A DNA stretch of 64,000 nt from Salipaludibacillus aurantiacus (GCF_900111295.1 NZ_FOGT01000011.1:1-64000); one strand, 5' to 3'; positions 27,368 to 37,396 are shown, numbered from the stretch's first letter. The notes: generated by a model not told the origin, from the sequence alone. A program made the numbers and translations.

Positions 27368-28738
27368 ATGAAAAACAAGTTTTACGACCGCCTGTATGTT
27401 TTTTATTCCGGCGTTCTTTTTGTTTATATATTAAATCTGTTTCTCGGGTTTGACTGGTTAGCTTATATCATTGGCCTTTCAGCTGTTGCCATGATTGCGG
27501 TCTCGTTTCCAAAAGCATCAAACCTGTTTAAAATCCTTGGTAGTGCTTTTATTGTGTCAGGTCTGGCTATGTTTTTTTCAGCTGGCCTGGATGTTTCCCG
27601 GATACCATTGTTTTTAACTTCCAATATGCCCCTTCTGGCGTTTCTAACCTTGCTGCCCTGGATTAACAGTGTTGTTCATGTAGGAAAATATGATCAGCAA
27701 ATTAAAGGAATGATGAAGGAAAATGCCGATAACCTCGGCAGCCTTTATTACCGGAGCCTCGGAACGACTTATATTCTAATGACTTTTCTTAATTTATCGG
27801 CCGTTAATTTATCGCAGGATGTATTAATGAAAAGCATGAAGAACGTCAACAAGGCGCTGCGCGACAATTTTATCAGCAAAACTACCGTCAGAGCGTTTTC
27901 TTTAGCCCTGATCTGGAGCCCTATGGAAATTATGGTGGCCATTACTGTCGATGCTACGGGAATCAGTTACTTAGTTTATTTACCCTGGCTTCTGGCTATT
28001 TCCTTAATAACTTTGACAATCGACGCACTGATCGGCAGGCAGCGCTTTAAGAACATTCCTATTGAACCGGCAGATACCAGTAACGGTCCCCCAGTTTCTG
28101 CCGGAAAAATTCTGGTGCAGATATTTAAATTATTCATAGCACTCATCCTGTTTTTAATATCTGTGCTTACAGTCAGCCACCTGTTCGGGCTCAATTTCAT
28201 ACTTGCTGTTACGCTTGTCATTCTGCCTTTTTCTTCCCTTTGGGCTATTTTTATTAAAAGATGGCATATGTTTAAAGTTTACGGCTTCGAAGTGTGGAAG
28301 GCACGGACTAACCATATGCAGAACTTCATTATTCTTTTTATTTCACTCGCTTTTTTTACGAATAGTTTGAACGAAACAGCTGCCCTCGGATATGTTCAGC
28401 GTCCGTTTATGTTATTTAATGATCAGCCGGCAGTTATTTTAATCCTTATTTTTCTCACTTATTTGCTAATGGCAATGATTGGAGTCCACCCAATCGGTAC
28501 GATAGCCATCCTGCTGGAGGTGCTCACTCCATTATTTGATGTCTTTAACCCGGCCGGTATTGGGCTTGTACTCATAGTAGGGGCTCTCGCTACTGCCAGT
28601 TCGGGGACTTACGGCGTAACCGTGACCATGACTTCCATGAATACCGGACAGAACCCTTACCGAATTACGCTGAGAAACCTGCCGTTCACCCTTCTGTTCG
28701 GCACAATCGGAATCCTTGTCGCTATGCTGCTCATTTAG
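27368..28738 (+). CDS. Uncharacterised polytopic membrane protein, possible ion transporter
   Basis: 456 residues with about twelve hydrophobic segments and an interior polar loop (about 225-245). Notable conserved-looking stretches are the helix-breaking LIGVHPIGTIAILLEVL-type region and the C-terminal ATASSGTYGVTVTMTSMNTG, which recalls the two symmetric re-entrant loops of the ion-transporter superfamily (ArsB/NhaD/CitT-like). This is inference from topology; the substrate is unknown. AAGAGGAAAAGAGGG precedes the ATG. Confidence 0.7.
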   Translation: MKNKFYDRLYVFYSGVLFVYILNLFLGFDWLAYIIGLSAVAMIAVSFPKASNLFKILGSAFIVSGLAMFFSAGLDVSRIPLFLTSNMPLLAFLTLLPWINSVVHVGKYDQQIKGMMKENADNLGSLYYRSLGTTYILMTFLNLSAVNLSQDVLMKSMKNVNKALRDNFISKTTVRAFSLALIWSPMEIMVAITVDATGISYLVYLPWLLAISLITLTIDALIGRQRFKNIPIEPADTSNGPPVSAGKILVQIFKLFIALILFLISVLTVSHLFGLNFILAVTLVILPFSSLWAIFIKRWHMFKVYGFEVWKARTNHMQNFIILFISLAFFTNSLNETAALGYVQRPFMLFNDQPAVILILIFLTYLLMAMIGVHPIGTIAILLEVLTPLFDVFNPAGIGLVLIVGALATASSGTYGVTVTMTSMNTGQNPYRITLRNLPFTLLFGTIGILVAMLLI

Positions 28739-28742
28739 TGAT

Positions 28743-28780
28743 AATTTCACACAGGGGTCAGACCCCTGTCGAAAATTCGG
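28743..28780. repeat. REP-like repeat with both flanking modules
   Basis: TTTCACACA-GGGGTCAGACCCC-TGTCGAAAATTCGG, starting 5 bases after the membrane protein stop. Near-identical architecture to the copy at 18701. Confidence 0.65.
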
Positions 28781-28812
28781 TAAAAAACCCCCGCATAGCT
28801 GCAGGGGGGGGC
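28781..28812 (-). terminator. Terminator of the coat-protein genes
   Basis: CCCCC-TGCA/TGC-GGGGG stem with one bulge, then TTTTTT on the minus strand, 11 bases past the CotF-like stop. Confidence 0.75.
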
Positions 28813-28822
28813 CGGTTCATTC

Positions 28823-29128
28823 TTATTTATTGTCTTCAGGCATCTCCAGTGCGAGATCAGCCTTTTTAAGATCATGGTCAATTTGCTCTTTAATGTCATA
28901 AGCATGGTACATTTCTTTTTCAATCATGTAAGTAGCAATTTTGTGGTGGGCGTCTATCGCCTCCTCCATCTGCTTCTTAAGTGTTTTATGAATTTCCGGG
29001 CTTGCTGTTTCAGTGATGGCCACCGCATAGCTTCTGACCGCTGCTTTCGCAGACACAAGAAGATCTGTAGCAATCACTTCATCGTTGATTAACTCTTTAT
29101 TATTTATCTTATCGAGAATGCTGGACAA
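28823..29128 (-). CDS. CotF-family spore coat protein
   Basis: 101-residue CotF-domain protein. The family pattern is clear: ATDLLVSAKAAVRSYAVAIT, ETASPEIHKTLKKQMEEAI and a His-containing helix HHKIATYMIEK. I use the TTG at 29128 because AAGGAGG is 8 bases upstream; the longer in-frame TTG at 29158 would overlap the preceding coat gene and lacks its own site. Coat proteins of this type are made in the mother cell. Confidence 0.88.
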   Translation of the reverse strand: MSSILDKINNKELINDEVIATDLLVSAKAAVRSYAVAITETASPEIHKTLKKQMEEAIDAHHKIATYMIEKEMYHAYDIKEQIDHDLKKADLALEMPEDNK

Positions 29129-29141
29129 TTTATTCGCCTCC

Positions 29142-29342
29142 TTATTTAGATTCTTCAAGAATACCTTTTAACTCTTCGACCGCTTTCTGTGAAAGCTTTA
29201 CGTCTTCTATTAACAAATCTTTCAGTTCTTTATCGACTGCAAGACCTTGCATCATGGATGACTTAGCTGCACAAGCAGACTTAATAGTCATGATTTCGTG
29301 AACTTCCAGTACTTCGTGAGTCGCATAATCGTTATTTGCCAC
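29142..29342 (-). CDS. Small spore coat-associated protein
   Basis: 66 residues starting GTG with AAAGGAGG 7 bases upstream. Helical pattern EVLEVHEIMTIKSACAAKSS and a Lys/Glu C-terminal helix match the short CotF-like partner often encoded directly before CotF-domain proteins in Bacillaceae. The 13-base gap implies co-transcription with the CotF gene. Precise assembly role unknown. Confidence 0.75.
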   Translation of the reverse strand: MANNDYATHEVLEVHEIMTIKSACAAKSSMMQGLAVDKELKDLLIEDVKLSQKAVEELKGILEESK

Positions 29343-29501
29343 GTGGGCACCTCCTTTTAATTTATCGTATATCTCTCAGTACCACTTATTTTCCAAAACT
29401 AAAACTTAAATGGTCAAAAGAGTAAATATTACCCAATTTATTCATATGAGGTTTAATTCTGTTCAAAGTGTCCTGTAACCCTTGCCTGCACACCGTCTGT
29501 T

Positions 29502-29544
29502 GTGAAAATTCACATAGGGGTCTGACCCCTATGTGAATTTTCAC
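29502..29544. repeat. Perfect 43-bp palindrome, REP-like
   Basis: Arms of 21 bases, from GTGAAAATTCACATAGGGG inward to GGGGTC, meet at a single central T (29523). It is the TTCACATA module in two inverted copies around one GGGGTCTGACCCC core. Confidence 0.8.
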
Positions 29545-29576
29545 TTATCTCCCCGTGCAGCCCTTCTTCCGCCGCC

Positions 29577-29608
29577 AAAAAAGACTGCCCGTGAAGGCAG
29601 TCTTTTTA
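29577..29608 (-). terminator. Terminator of gdhA
   Basis: AAAAAGACTGCC/GGCAGTCTTTTT stem with loop CGTGAA right after the gdhA stop. Confidence 0.85.
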
Positions 29609-29616
29609 AGGTTATA

Positions 29617-31026
<1,410 letters not shown>

Positions 31027-31081
31027 TTATTAAAAAACACCCTATTTTCCGGATAATGTTAGATTTTCTACTATTCAGTAT

Positions 31082-31109
31082 TTTATAATTAAACAAATGA
31101 TCTAATCAA
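31082..31109 (-). promoter_or_regulatory. Probable gdhA promoter
   Basis: On the minus strand TTGATT, 16-base spacer, TATAAA, about 80 bases before the gdhA start. It lies in the 168-bp divergent region shared with the LysR gene. Confidence 0.45.
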
Positions 31110-31167
31110 TATCAAGAATAGATAATTTCAATGCCTTTTTGAGATGATATAAAAAAGGAGGCTCCAA

Positions 31168-32073
31168 ATGGAACTCAGACAAATGAAATATTTTATGGAA
31201 GTCGCCACAAGAGAACATATGACAGAAGCTGCCCATAACCTTCATGTCGCCCAGTCAGCTGTAAGCAGACAAATCGTTAATCTGGAAAATGAATTAGGGG
31301 TTGATCTGTTTATCCGGGAAGGACGCCGGGTGAAATTAACCCCTATAGGCAAAATATTTCTTGAAAGAATCTCTCATGCCATGAATGTGATTGATGATGC
31401 GACCCGGGAAGTTAAAGAGTACCTGGATCCTGAAAAAGGAACTGTACGTGTAGCTTTCCCTATCAGCCTGGCAGCTCATACACTGCCGACAGCTATTTCC
31501 TCTTTCAGAATGTATTATCCGGACGCTAAATTCCAGCTGAAACAAGCGCTGTATAACGATTTAATCGACGGGGTGATTAACGGGGATTTCAATATGGCCC
31601 TAATCGGCCCGGTGCCTATGGAAGAGAAAAAGGTAAAGCGCAAAATATTATTTACTGAAAATGTGGTCGCCCTTTTACCCATTCATCATCCTTTGGCAGA
31701 CCGCTCTTCCCTGAGGCTTCGTGACTTAAAAGACGATCCTTTCGTCCTGCTCCCCGAAGGATTTGTTTTTAGAGACATTGTTATGAATGCCTGTAAAGAA
31801 CTTGGCTTTACGCCTCATGTCGCCTTTGAAGGAGATGATATAGACGCATTAAAGGGGCTCGTCGCAGCCGGACTGGGAGTGACGCTGATGCCCGAAGTAA
31901 CGCTCGTTGACAGCCTTTCCCGGTCCACTGTAAAAATTCCGCTAATAGAACCTAACGTCACACGGACTGTCGGGGTTATTACACCTAATGAACGTGTCCT
32001 GCTGCCCACCGAAGAATTATTTTATAACTTTCTCCAAAAATTCTTTTCCCGCCTCACTGAGTTTAAAGAATAA
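31168..32073 (+). CDS. LysR-family regulator, GltC-like
   Basis: 301-residue LysR-type regulator: winged HTH (1-60, MELRQMKYFMEVATREHMTE, LHVAQSAVSRQI), linker helix, then the periplasmic-binding-fold effector domain (about 90-295). The opening is very close to GltC, which controls glutamate synthase in Bacillus subtilis. Divergent placement to gdhA suggests control of glutamate dehydrogenase, with 2-oxoglutarate or glutamate as possible effectors. AAGGAGG precedes the ATG. Function assigned by family plus neighbour, not proven. Confidence 0.88.
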   Translation: MELRQMKYFMEVATREHMTEAAHNLHVAQSAVSRQIVNLENELGVDLFIREGRRVKLTPIGKIFLERISHAMNVIDDATREVKEYLDPEKGTVRVAFPISLAAHTLPTAISSFRMYYPDAKFQLKQALYNDLIDGVINGDFNMALIGPVPMEEKKVKRKILFTENVVALLPIHHPLADRSSLRLRDLKDDPFVLLPEGFVFRDIVMNACKELGFTPHVAFEGDDIDALKGLVAAGLGVTLMPEVTLVDSLSRSTVKIPLIEPNVTRTVGVITPNERVLLPTEELFYNFLQKFFSRLTEFKE

Positions 32074-32107
32074 CATTCGACAAAGGGGGTCAGACCCCTG
32101 TCGAATT
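32074..32107. repeat. REP-like repeat with ATTCGACA arms
   Basis: ATTCGACA/TGTCGAAT outer arms enclose AAGGGGGTCAGACCCC. The element starts 1 base after the LysR stop and could fold as its terminator. Confidence 0.65.
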
Positions 32108-32208
32108 ATGTTTATGCGTTTAGAAGCTGCAGGGACAGGTAAATTCCATAATGAACCCTGAACCGCTATTAAGTAAGGGATTAATCTAATTATTGAGGAG
32201 AGAGTCTG

Positions 32209-32991
32209 ATGCCTTATTTCCAGTCTGACGGTGTCTCACTGTATTATGAATCGACAGGCGAGGGGCCTCCAATTATTTTTATTTGCCCGCCTGCCATGGG
32301 CGGTGCCACTTTTTTTGAGCAGCAGAAACAGCTTAAGAACCATTTTCAGGTCATAACCTTTGACCCGAGAGGAAACGGGAAGAGCAGTGACGGTAAAACC
32401 GGTGATTATACTATTTACGACTGGACGGAAGATGTTTTAGCTCTGGCAGATCATTTAAAACTTGAGAAAGTGATTACGTGCGGTTATTCTATGGGCGGCC
32501 TTCCGGCACAGGAATTTGCCATTTCTTACCCTGAACGGACGGCAGGCCTCATTTTAATCAGCAGTTTTTCAGAGGTCAGCACTTTTTCTTTATCCTCAAA
32601 AATTAAAGCCGGTGAAATGGTCGGGCATTCTGACCTTTTAGAATTATTAGCTGCCGGATTGTCTGTGTCCCATACTGGTTTAGGGTCAAAAAAGCATAAG
32701 AAGAAAATATTTAAATCCGTCAACTCGTCCAATTCCCTCCTTACCAAAAAGCTTTACCGGAATGGAAGACATTACAGATCCACTGAGCGCCTTTCCAGTA
32801 TTCAGTGCCCGGTAGCTCTCATTTACGGGAATTTGGATTTCCTCATCCTACCTTATCAAAGGTTATTTGAAAAACGGCTCGCTCATCCTCTAAGCATTAA
32901 AATAAAAGGCGTTGCCCATCAGGTGCCTACTCAGTCTGCTTATGAAGTAAACAGTGTGATCCGCAGCCTGAAAAACACCATGGCTCATTAA
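32209..32991 (+). CDS. Alpha/beta hydrolase
   Basis: 260-residue hydrolase with nucleophile elbow GYSMGG (Ser near residue 89), oxyanion-region ICPPAMGG, acid residue in YGNLDFLI and catalytic His in GVAHQVP. No signal peptide. Substrate class (ester, lactone, epoxide) cannot be told from sequence. GAGGAGAG precedes the ATG. Confidence 0.88.
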   Translation: MPYFQSDGVSLYYESTGEGPPIIFICPPAMGGATFFEQQKQLKNHFQVITFDPRGNGKSSDGKTGDYTIYDWTEDVLALADHLKLEKVITCGYSMGGLPAQEFAISYPERTAGLILISSFSEVSTFSLSSKIKAGEMVGHSDLLELLAAGLSVSHTGLGSKKHKKKIFKSVNSSNSLLTKKLYRNGRHYRSTERLSSIQCPVALIYGNLDFLILPYQRLFEKRLAHPLSIKIKGVAHQVPTQSAYEVNSVIRSLKNTMAH

Positions 32992-33040
32992 TCACCATAT
33001 TTTTACAAATCTATGAAAATGTGGTTTTTTTCAAAAAAAG

Positions 33041-33066
33041 ATTTAGCATCTCCCTTTCATGGGAAC
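33041..33066 (+). promoter_or_regulatory. Possible sigma-B promoter of the YflT-like gene
   Basis: ATTTAG, 14-base spacer, GGGAAC, compared with the sigma-B consensus GTTTAA-N14-GGGTAT (4/6 and 4/6). Position about 45 bases before the ATG is right; the family is sigma-B controlled in Bacillus subtilis. Confidence 0.35.
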
Positions 33067-33110
33067 CTCCTCTATATAGATGATTTATTATTTTTATAGG
33101 AGGTATAGAC

Positions 33111-33665
33111 ATGGAAAAAAAGATTATTGGCGGCGTATTTAAAGAACAGCAGGAAGCTGTAGATGTGATCGAACAACTGGAGAAAAATGGTTTTGACCGT
33201 AAAGACATTTCCGTTTTTGCTAAAGGCGATGACGCTGACGAGGTTGACGATCATACAGACATCGATGTTGCTGACAACGATGACAATAACCGGGGCAAAA
33301 ATGCAGGGAAAGGTGTCGGGATCGGAGCAGGAACAGGTGCCGTGCTTGGCGGTGCTGCAGGTCTTGGCTTATTAGCTATCCCTGGTGCAGGTCCTATAAT
33401 GGCTGCAGGTCCAATAGCAGCTGCAGTTGAAGGGGGCGTCATTGGTGCCGGCGGCGGCGGAATTGTTGGTGCGCTAACTGGTGCCGGAATCCCTGAGGAA
33501 GAAGCTAAGGAGTACGAAAAATATATTAATGACGGTCATATTGTTGTTCTTGTGGAGGCAAATGAAGACCAGCAGACAAATGTGTATTCCACATTCAGAG
33601 ACCACAATACCGTAAATTCCCATATGTATCCTGGTCACGATGACATGGATAAAGGCAGCGTGTAA
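33111..33665 (+). CDS. YflT/general stress protein 17M-like protein
   Basis: 184 residues. The N-terminal YflT domain (IIGGVFKEQQEAVDVIEQLE, GFDRKDISVFAK) is followed by an acidic spacer (about 43-62), a Gly/Ala-rich segment (about 64-128) able to form a glycine zipper and insert in or lie on a membrane, and a C-terminal part (EEEAKEYEKYINDGHIVVLVEA) that repeats the domain's last strand. General stress proteins of this kind accumulate under heat, salt and ethanol stress. Biochemical role unknown. Confidence 0.88.
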   Translation: MEKKIIGGVFKEQQEAVDVIEQLEKNGFDRKDISVFAKGDDADEVDDHTDIDVADNDDNNRGKNAGKGVGIGAGTGAVLGGAAGLGLLAIPGAGPIMAAGPIAAAVEGGVIGAGGGGIVGALTGAGIPEEEAKEYEKYINDGHIVVLVEANEDQQTNVYSTFRDHNTVNSHMYPGHDDMDKGSV

Positions 33666-33699
33666 AAATCAAGAGGCTTTTCAAAGCCCATTATATAAA

Positions 33700-33737
33700 G
33701 AAGAGGCCATCGATCAGCTTTTGATGGCCTCTTTTTT
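33700..33737 (+). terminator. Terminator of the YflT-like gene
   Basis: AAGAGGCCATC/GATGGCCTCTT perfect stem followed by TTTTTTT. Confidence 0.85.
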
Positions 33738-33854
33738 TATGAATGAAACGATTGACAGGAGAACTGGGATTTAATTGAAACTCCAGCTATCTTTCCGACA
33801 GCATACGCATTAGACATTAATCTCCCCAACCCTCCTAAGGACTGACCAAGTAAT

Positions 33855-33896
33855 AAAAAAGCTGCCCTTCACCATTGAGTGATTTCAAGGACAGCC
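33855..33896 (-). terminator. Terminator of the M20 deacetylase gene
   Basis: On the minus strand GCTGTCCTT pairs with AAGGGCAGC (one mismatch) and is followed by TTTTTT. Confidence 0.7.
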
Positions 33897-33913
33897 TGTT
33901 TCCACTGCGTATT

Positions 33914-35008
33914 TTAGTTGTTTTCCATCCTCTCTTTACTGCACGACTGCACGAAATCTGATATAACGTGCTGGTACTGTCTTACAGATTCTATATAAAC
34001 CATTTCTTTCTCACCGTGCCAGTCACCGCCAACCGGTCCGAACTCCACTGCAGCTCCTCCATACTTTGTAAAGAACTGGCCGTCATTCGATCCATGCTGG
34101 CCATATATATTTATAGTCTCCAGCTGTGTTTTGTTCTGCAAGGACTTAACCAGCCCCTCCACATAAGGATTATCTTCTTTCGTCGTTACCGGCCTGTTAG
34201 TAATATGCACGCTGACTTTCCCGTCAGTAGTTATATCTTCAATCTGTTTGATAATTTCATCTGGTGATTGCTCAGGCAAATAACGGATATCCAGTGACAT
34301 GCGACACTTTTCCGGTACCTTATTGTAAACCGTGCCTCCATTTAATTTTGCCAGATTAATAGACGGTTTATTGAACATAGGCTGAGCCGTTTCCTGGGCA
34401 AAAGGCAGTTCGAGGATTCTTTCATAAAGATCCATTGCTTTAATAATCGCGTTTTTACCTTCCCAAGGCCGGCTCCCGTGAGCAGGCTTCCCGTATATTT
34501 CAAAATCCAGCTGAACAACACCTTTTGACTGGATAGCAATACCGAGGTTGGTCGGTTCACCACATATAATAAAATCTCCTAAATATCCTTGTTCTGTCAG
34601 ATATTTTGTGCCGTTGGCTCCTCCAGTTTCCTCATCAGGAACGACCTGAAGCATCACACGGCACGGAAGGTCAGTGTCTTTAAGCTCAATCATGGTTTCC
34701 ATCATAGCGGCAGCGCCTGCTTTCATATCTACTGCGCCACGTCCATAAAGTTTTCCGTCCAGTTCAAATGGTCTGAACTGATCTTCTTCTCCTTCTACAA
34801 CATCGACATGAGCATTAAACACAATGGTGTTCTCGCCTTTCCCAATCTCGGAAACTAACATATGATAACCGTTATTTCTAAGGCTTTTAACTTCCAGACC
34901 CCGGTCTGCCAGCCATTTTTCACAATAATTTACCGCTTCATTTGCGCCTTCTTTAGTCGAACTGTCAATTTTAATTAAGTCTTCTAATAAAGGGATCGGG
35001 TCACCCAT
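33914..35008 (-). CDS. M20 family metallopeptidase, acetylornithine deacetylase-like
   Basis: Dizinc hydrolase that removes an acyl group from an amino acid. Metal and catalytic motifs are in order: NAHVDVVEGE (first His/Asp), LYGRGAVDMKAG (bridging Asp), PDEETGG (general base Glu and ligand) and the C-terminal HGSNDG/GPVGGDWHGEKE region with the last His. The lid domain carries HGSRPWEGKNAI. 364 residues. The substrate is inferred from similarity to ArgE/DapE; with no arg genes nearby, other N-acyl amino acids are possible. Confidence 0.88.
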   Translation of the reverse strand: MGDPIPLLEDLIKIDSSTKEGANEAVNYCEKWLADRGLEVKSLRNNGYHMLVSEIGKGENTIVFNAHVDVVEGEEDQFRPFELDGKLYGRGAVDMKAGAAAMMETMIELKDTDLPCRVMLQVVPDEETGGANGTKYLTEQGYLGDFIICGEPTNLGIAIQSKGVVQLDFEIYGKPAHGSRPWEGKNAIIKAMDLYERILELPFAQETAQPMFNKPSINLAKLNGGTVYNKVPEKCRMSLDIRYLPEQSPDEIIKQIEDITTDGKVSVHITNRPVTTKEDNPYVEGLVKSLQNKTQLETINIYGQHGSNDGQFFTKYGGAAVEFGPVGGDWHGEKEMVYIESVRQYQHVISDFVQSCSKERMENN

Positions 35009-35148
35009 TTTTACCCTCCTAGCTGATATGATAGTTTAATTCTAACTGTCTCAAATACTTTTACCGGGAAGCTAATAACATAAACATTCAAAGTTAGAAA
35101 GTTTAAGGTCACTGACCAGTCAGGGCAATCCCGGGAATTTACTTTAAC

Positions 35149-35179
35149 AAAAAAAGTTGTCCGGTTTACCGCCGGACAA
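35149..35179 (-). terminator. Terminator of the ATP-grasp gene
   Basis: TTGTCCGG/CCGGACAA perfect stem then CTTTTTTT on the minus strand. It separates this gene from the M20 gene downstream. Confidence 0.85.
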
Positions 35180-35192
35180 TCTCAGACACTTT

Positions 35193-36245
35193 CTAAATAT
35201 CAGAATAGTCGTGTCTTTTCTTCTCTTCATCGATGTGCACGACGACATCATGGCGGGCAAGTTCACAATCCGGCTTCTCTTCAAGCCAGTCACCCTTCAC
35301 TTCACGTCCGGCAATAAGGGCGATAATGGCTGCAGGAATATCAGCACCTGCCTGATGAGAGAAGGCGTAGCCACCGCCAAAACGCGGGTTGATATCTATC
35401 ACGTAGTAATCTTTTCCATCAAAGTAAACGTCTGTATTAATATATCCTGCATGGCCCAGGTTTTCTCCCATTTTCCGGGCAATGTCATTTAATTCCTGAT
35501 CATGGACTGTAATACATCTGTCTACGTCACCAGCTCTCATTTCAAGCTGTTTTCTGACAAAAGAAGCCATAAACCTGCCGTCTAAATCATTAAACAAATC
35601 CAGGCTGAATTTATCTCCTTCCACAACCTCCTGAATGATCACATTATCTTCAGGATTTTTATACGTCACATCGTTTAGCGGCGTACCTTTAATCTGCTTT
35701 ACAGCATTATTATAAGCGAGCTTCATTTCTTCATGGTCTTCTGCAATATCTACTCCGATTGAAGCTGAGCCGTTACGAGGTTTAATAATTAATGGAAAAT
35801 TAACTTCTCCGCTTTCCAACGCTTTCTCAGCATCTTCATAATCAATATACGAACGGGGCGCTTTAACCTCAAAGGCTCCCAGAAGCTCACGGTATTTTCC
35901 TTTGTCACGGACTTTATCGACCACCTCAGGGTCAGGTACAAACATAGACACGCCTAAATCCTTAAATTCCTTTTTATTATCAGCAAGTTTAGGCACTTCC
36001 CAGTCGTTAAGCGGAATAATGCAGTCTACCTCATGCTTTTGACAGATTTTTTTAATTGCTTCAATATAATCAGAATCCGCCTGATGGGGAATGACGTAGC
36101 TTATATCCCCCTGCTGGAGTGACGGAGCGTTATAATCAGGGTCCGCAGTGATTACATTACCTCCGACTCCCATTCTTTTTAATGCTTCCTGAAAAAATCC
36201 TACAAAATCTATTCTTCTTGCGCTTGATGTTAATAAAATATTCAC
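35193..36245 (-). CDS. ATP-grasp protein, CarB/PylC-like
   Basis: 350-residue ATP-grasp ligase. N-terminal Rossmann-like domain (MNILLTSSARRIDFV, VITADPDYNAPS), central ATP-binding lysine strand FPLIIKPRNGSASIGV, and C-terminal metal motif YYVIDINPRFGGGYAFSHQAGADIP, all close to the carbamoyl-phosphate synthase large-chain ATP-grasp module. Such stand-alone proteins ligate amino acids or modify sugars and peptides. No partner gene identifies the substrate. GGAGGAACATCCGTG precedes the ATG. Confidence 0.85.
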   Translation of the reverse strand: MNILLTSSARRIDFVGFFQEALKRMGVGGNVITADPDYNAPSLQQGDISYVIPHQADSDYIEAIKKICQKHEVDCIIPLNDWEVPKLADNKKEFKDLGVSMFVPDPEVVDKVRDKGKYRELLGAFEVKAPRSYIDYEDAEKALESGEVNFPLIIKPRNGSASIGVDIAEDHEEMKLAYNNAVKQIKGTPLNDVTYKNPEDNVIIQEVVEGDKFSLDLFNDLDGRFMASFVRKQLEMRAGDVDRCITVHDQELNDIARKMGENLGHAGYINTDVYFDGKDYYVIDINPRFGGGYAFSHQAGADIPAAIIALIAGREVKGDWLEEKPDCELARHDVVVHIDEEKKRHDYSDI

Positions 36246-36656
36246 GGATGTTCCTCCTTGCGTCGATTTATTTTTTCTGTTTCAAAAAACAGGTAATAAT
36301 CATTTACCCGCAAATGTAGCCATCAATCCCTATATCCAATAATTAGAAATTTGTACTCAGGGAAAATTATTCAGATGAATTTATTATGAAATATCTTTGT
36401 AATTAATTTGTTAATCCAACTCCTTATTATGTCCTAAATCGTTTCTCCAGCTACCCCGGTTTATTTATGCGTTTCATTATTGCATCCTGAAAAGAAATAT
36501 TTATGTGATGTTTAATTATGGTTATTCGAGGAAAAGAGCCCAATATGCGGAGGCTTACTTTTTCTAAACAGTTGTTAAAACGGAGAAGGCAAGCTTCTTT
36601 AAGAAAAAAATCAGGAAAAATAAGAAATATGACTTTTTAAAAGGAGGAGATGACGA
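36246..36656. other. AT-rich intergenic region before the DUF2512 gene
   Basis: No gene recognised. A perfect GTTTAA at 36510 stands 14 bases before GGAAAA, a poor sigma-B -10, so a stress promoter is only a possibility. Confidence 0.25.
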
Positions 36657-37028
36657 ATGGAACACTTAAATGCGCTTTTGATGAAGGGAGCGATGACCCT
36701 GGTCGCCCTGTTGATTGTTTTAACAGCAGGTTTCGGCGTTTCATTTGGCAATGTACTGATCATCACGCTCGTTTTAGGAGCAGTATCGTACTTGATGGGT
36801 GATCTCTTTATTCTTCCAAAAAGTAACAATAGGAACGCTACTATAGCCGATGCAGGGGTGACCTTTTTAGTCGTGTGGCTTCTTGCTCTTGCTCTGACAG
36901 GAGCAGGTGCAGGCGCTATGGCTGCTGCTGCAGCTATTTCAGCAGGACTGATTGCCCTGGGAGAGTACTTCCTTCATTTCTACATTGCAAGAAAAGTACT
37001 TGATACTAACAAACCTTTAACTAACTAA
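36657..37028 (+). CDS. DUF2512 (YndM-like) membrane protein
   Basis: 123-residue protein with four hydrophobic segments and the family's conserved VSYLMGDLFILPKSNN in the middle, followed by ATIADAG and an Ala/Gly-rich helix. AAAGGAGG precedes the ATG. Function unknown. It ends at a strong terminator shared with the convergent peptide gene. Confidence 0.88.
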   Translation: MEHLNALLMKGAMTLVALLIVLTAGFGVSFGNVLIITLVLGAVSYLMGDLFILPKSNNRNATIADAGVTFLVVWLLALALTGAGAGAMAAAAAISAGLIALGEYFLHFYIARKVLDTNKPLTN

Positions 37029-37083
37029 TAGGTTATATCAATTGGCTTTACGTCACTTTCATGAAGTCACTTTCTTAAGATCA

Positions 37084-37119
37084 AAAAAAGGCTGGCCCAA
37101 GATAGGCCAGCCTTTTTTG
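37084..37119. terminator. Bidirectional terminator between DUF2512 and peptide genes
   Basis: AAAAAAGGCTGGCC/GGCCAGCCTTTTTT perfect stem with loop CAAGATA; it serves both converging units. Confidence 0.9.
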
Positions 37120-37157
37120 TGAGCTTAATGAGGTTTATCTTTCAACTCCGGTTATTT

Positions 37158-37268
37158 TTAACCGTGCGTGTATTCAGGAGGAGCCTGAGGTATGACGTCG
37201 GCAGCCTGTGCCTGAACAGGGAAAGCAAACAACAAGGTAAATGCAGCAATGAGAATGAGTTTCTTCAT
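37158..37268 (-). CDS. Secreted 36-residue pre-signalling peptide (PapR/Phr-like)
   Basis: Short gene read from the sequence by eye. AAGGAG lies 8 bases before the ATG. The product is MKKLILIAAFTLLFAFPVQA followed by QAADVIPQAPPEYTHG: a classic Sec signal peptide with AxA cleavage sites (AQA) and a mature part of only about 14 residues. This is the layout of RRNPP precursor peptides such as PapR and Phr, which are exported, trimmed and re-imported through Opp. It is divergent to an RRNPP-type regulator 165 bases away and has a TATAAT with the shared operator just upstream. The active form may be the C-terminal 5-8 residues, for example PPEYTHG; that trimming is inference. An unrelated secreted peptide is the alternative. 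Confidence 0.75.
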   Translation of the reverse strand: MKKLILIAAFTLLFAFPVQAQAADVIPQAPPEYTHG

Positions 37269-37366
37269 AATAACAACTCCTTAAAGATTTTAGACTATTA
37301 TGACACATTACTTTTATCGCTGTATAGCTCTTCATAGTTAATTTTTAGAAAATTTTGGTTTATTAT

Positions 37367-37372
37367 ATTATA
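37367..37372 (-). promoter_or_regulatory. -10 element of the peptide gene
   Basis: Minus-strand TATAAT, about 100 bases before the ATG, without a recognisable -35. The 16-bp operator is centred about 45 bases upstream of the inferred start point, as expected for activator-dependent promoters. Confidence 0.5.
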
Positions 37373-37396
37373 CACGCTCTTTTTTTCGCGAAGGTT

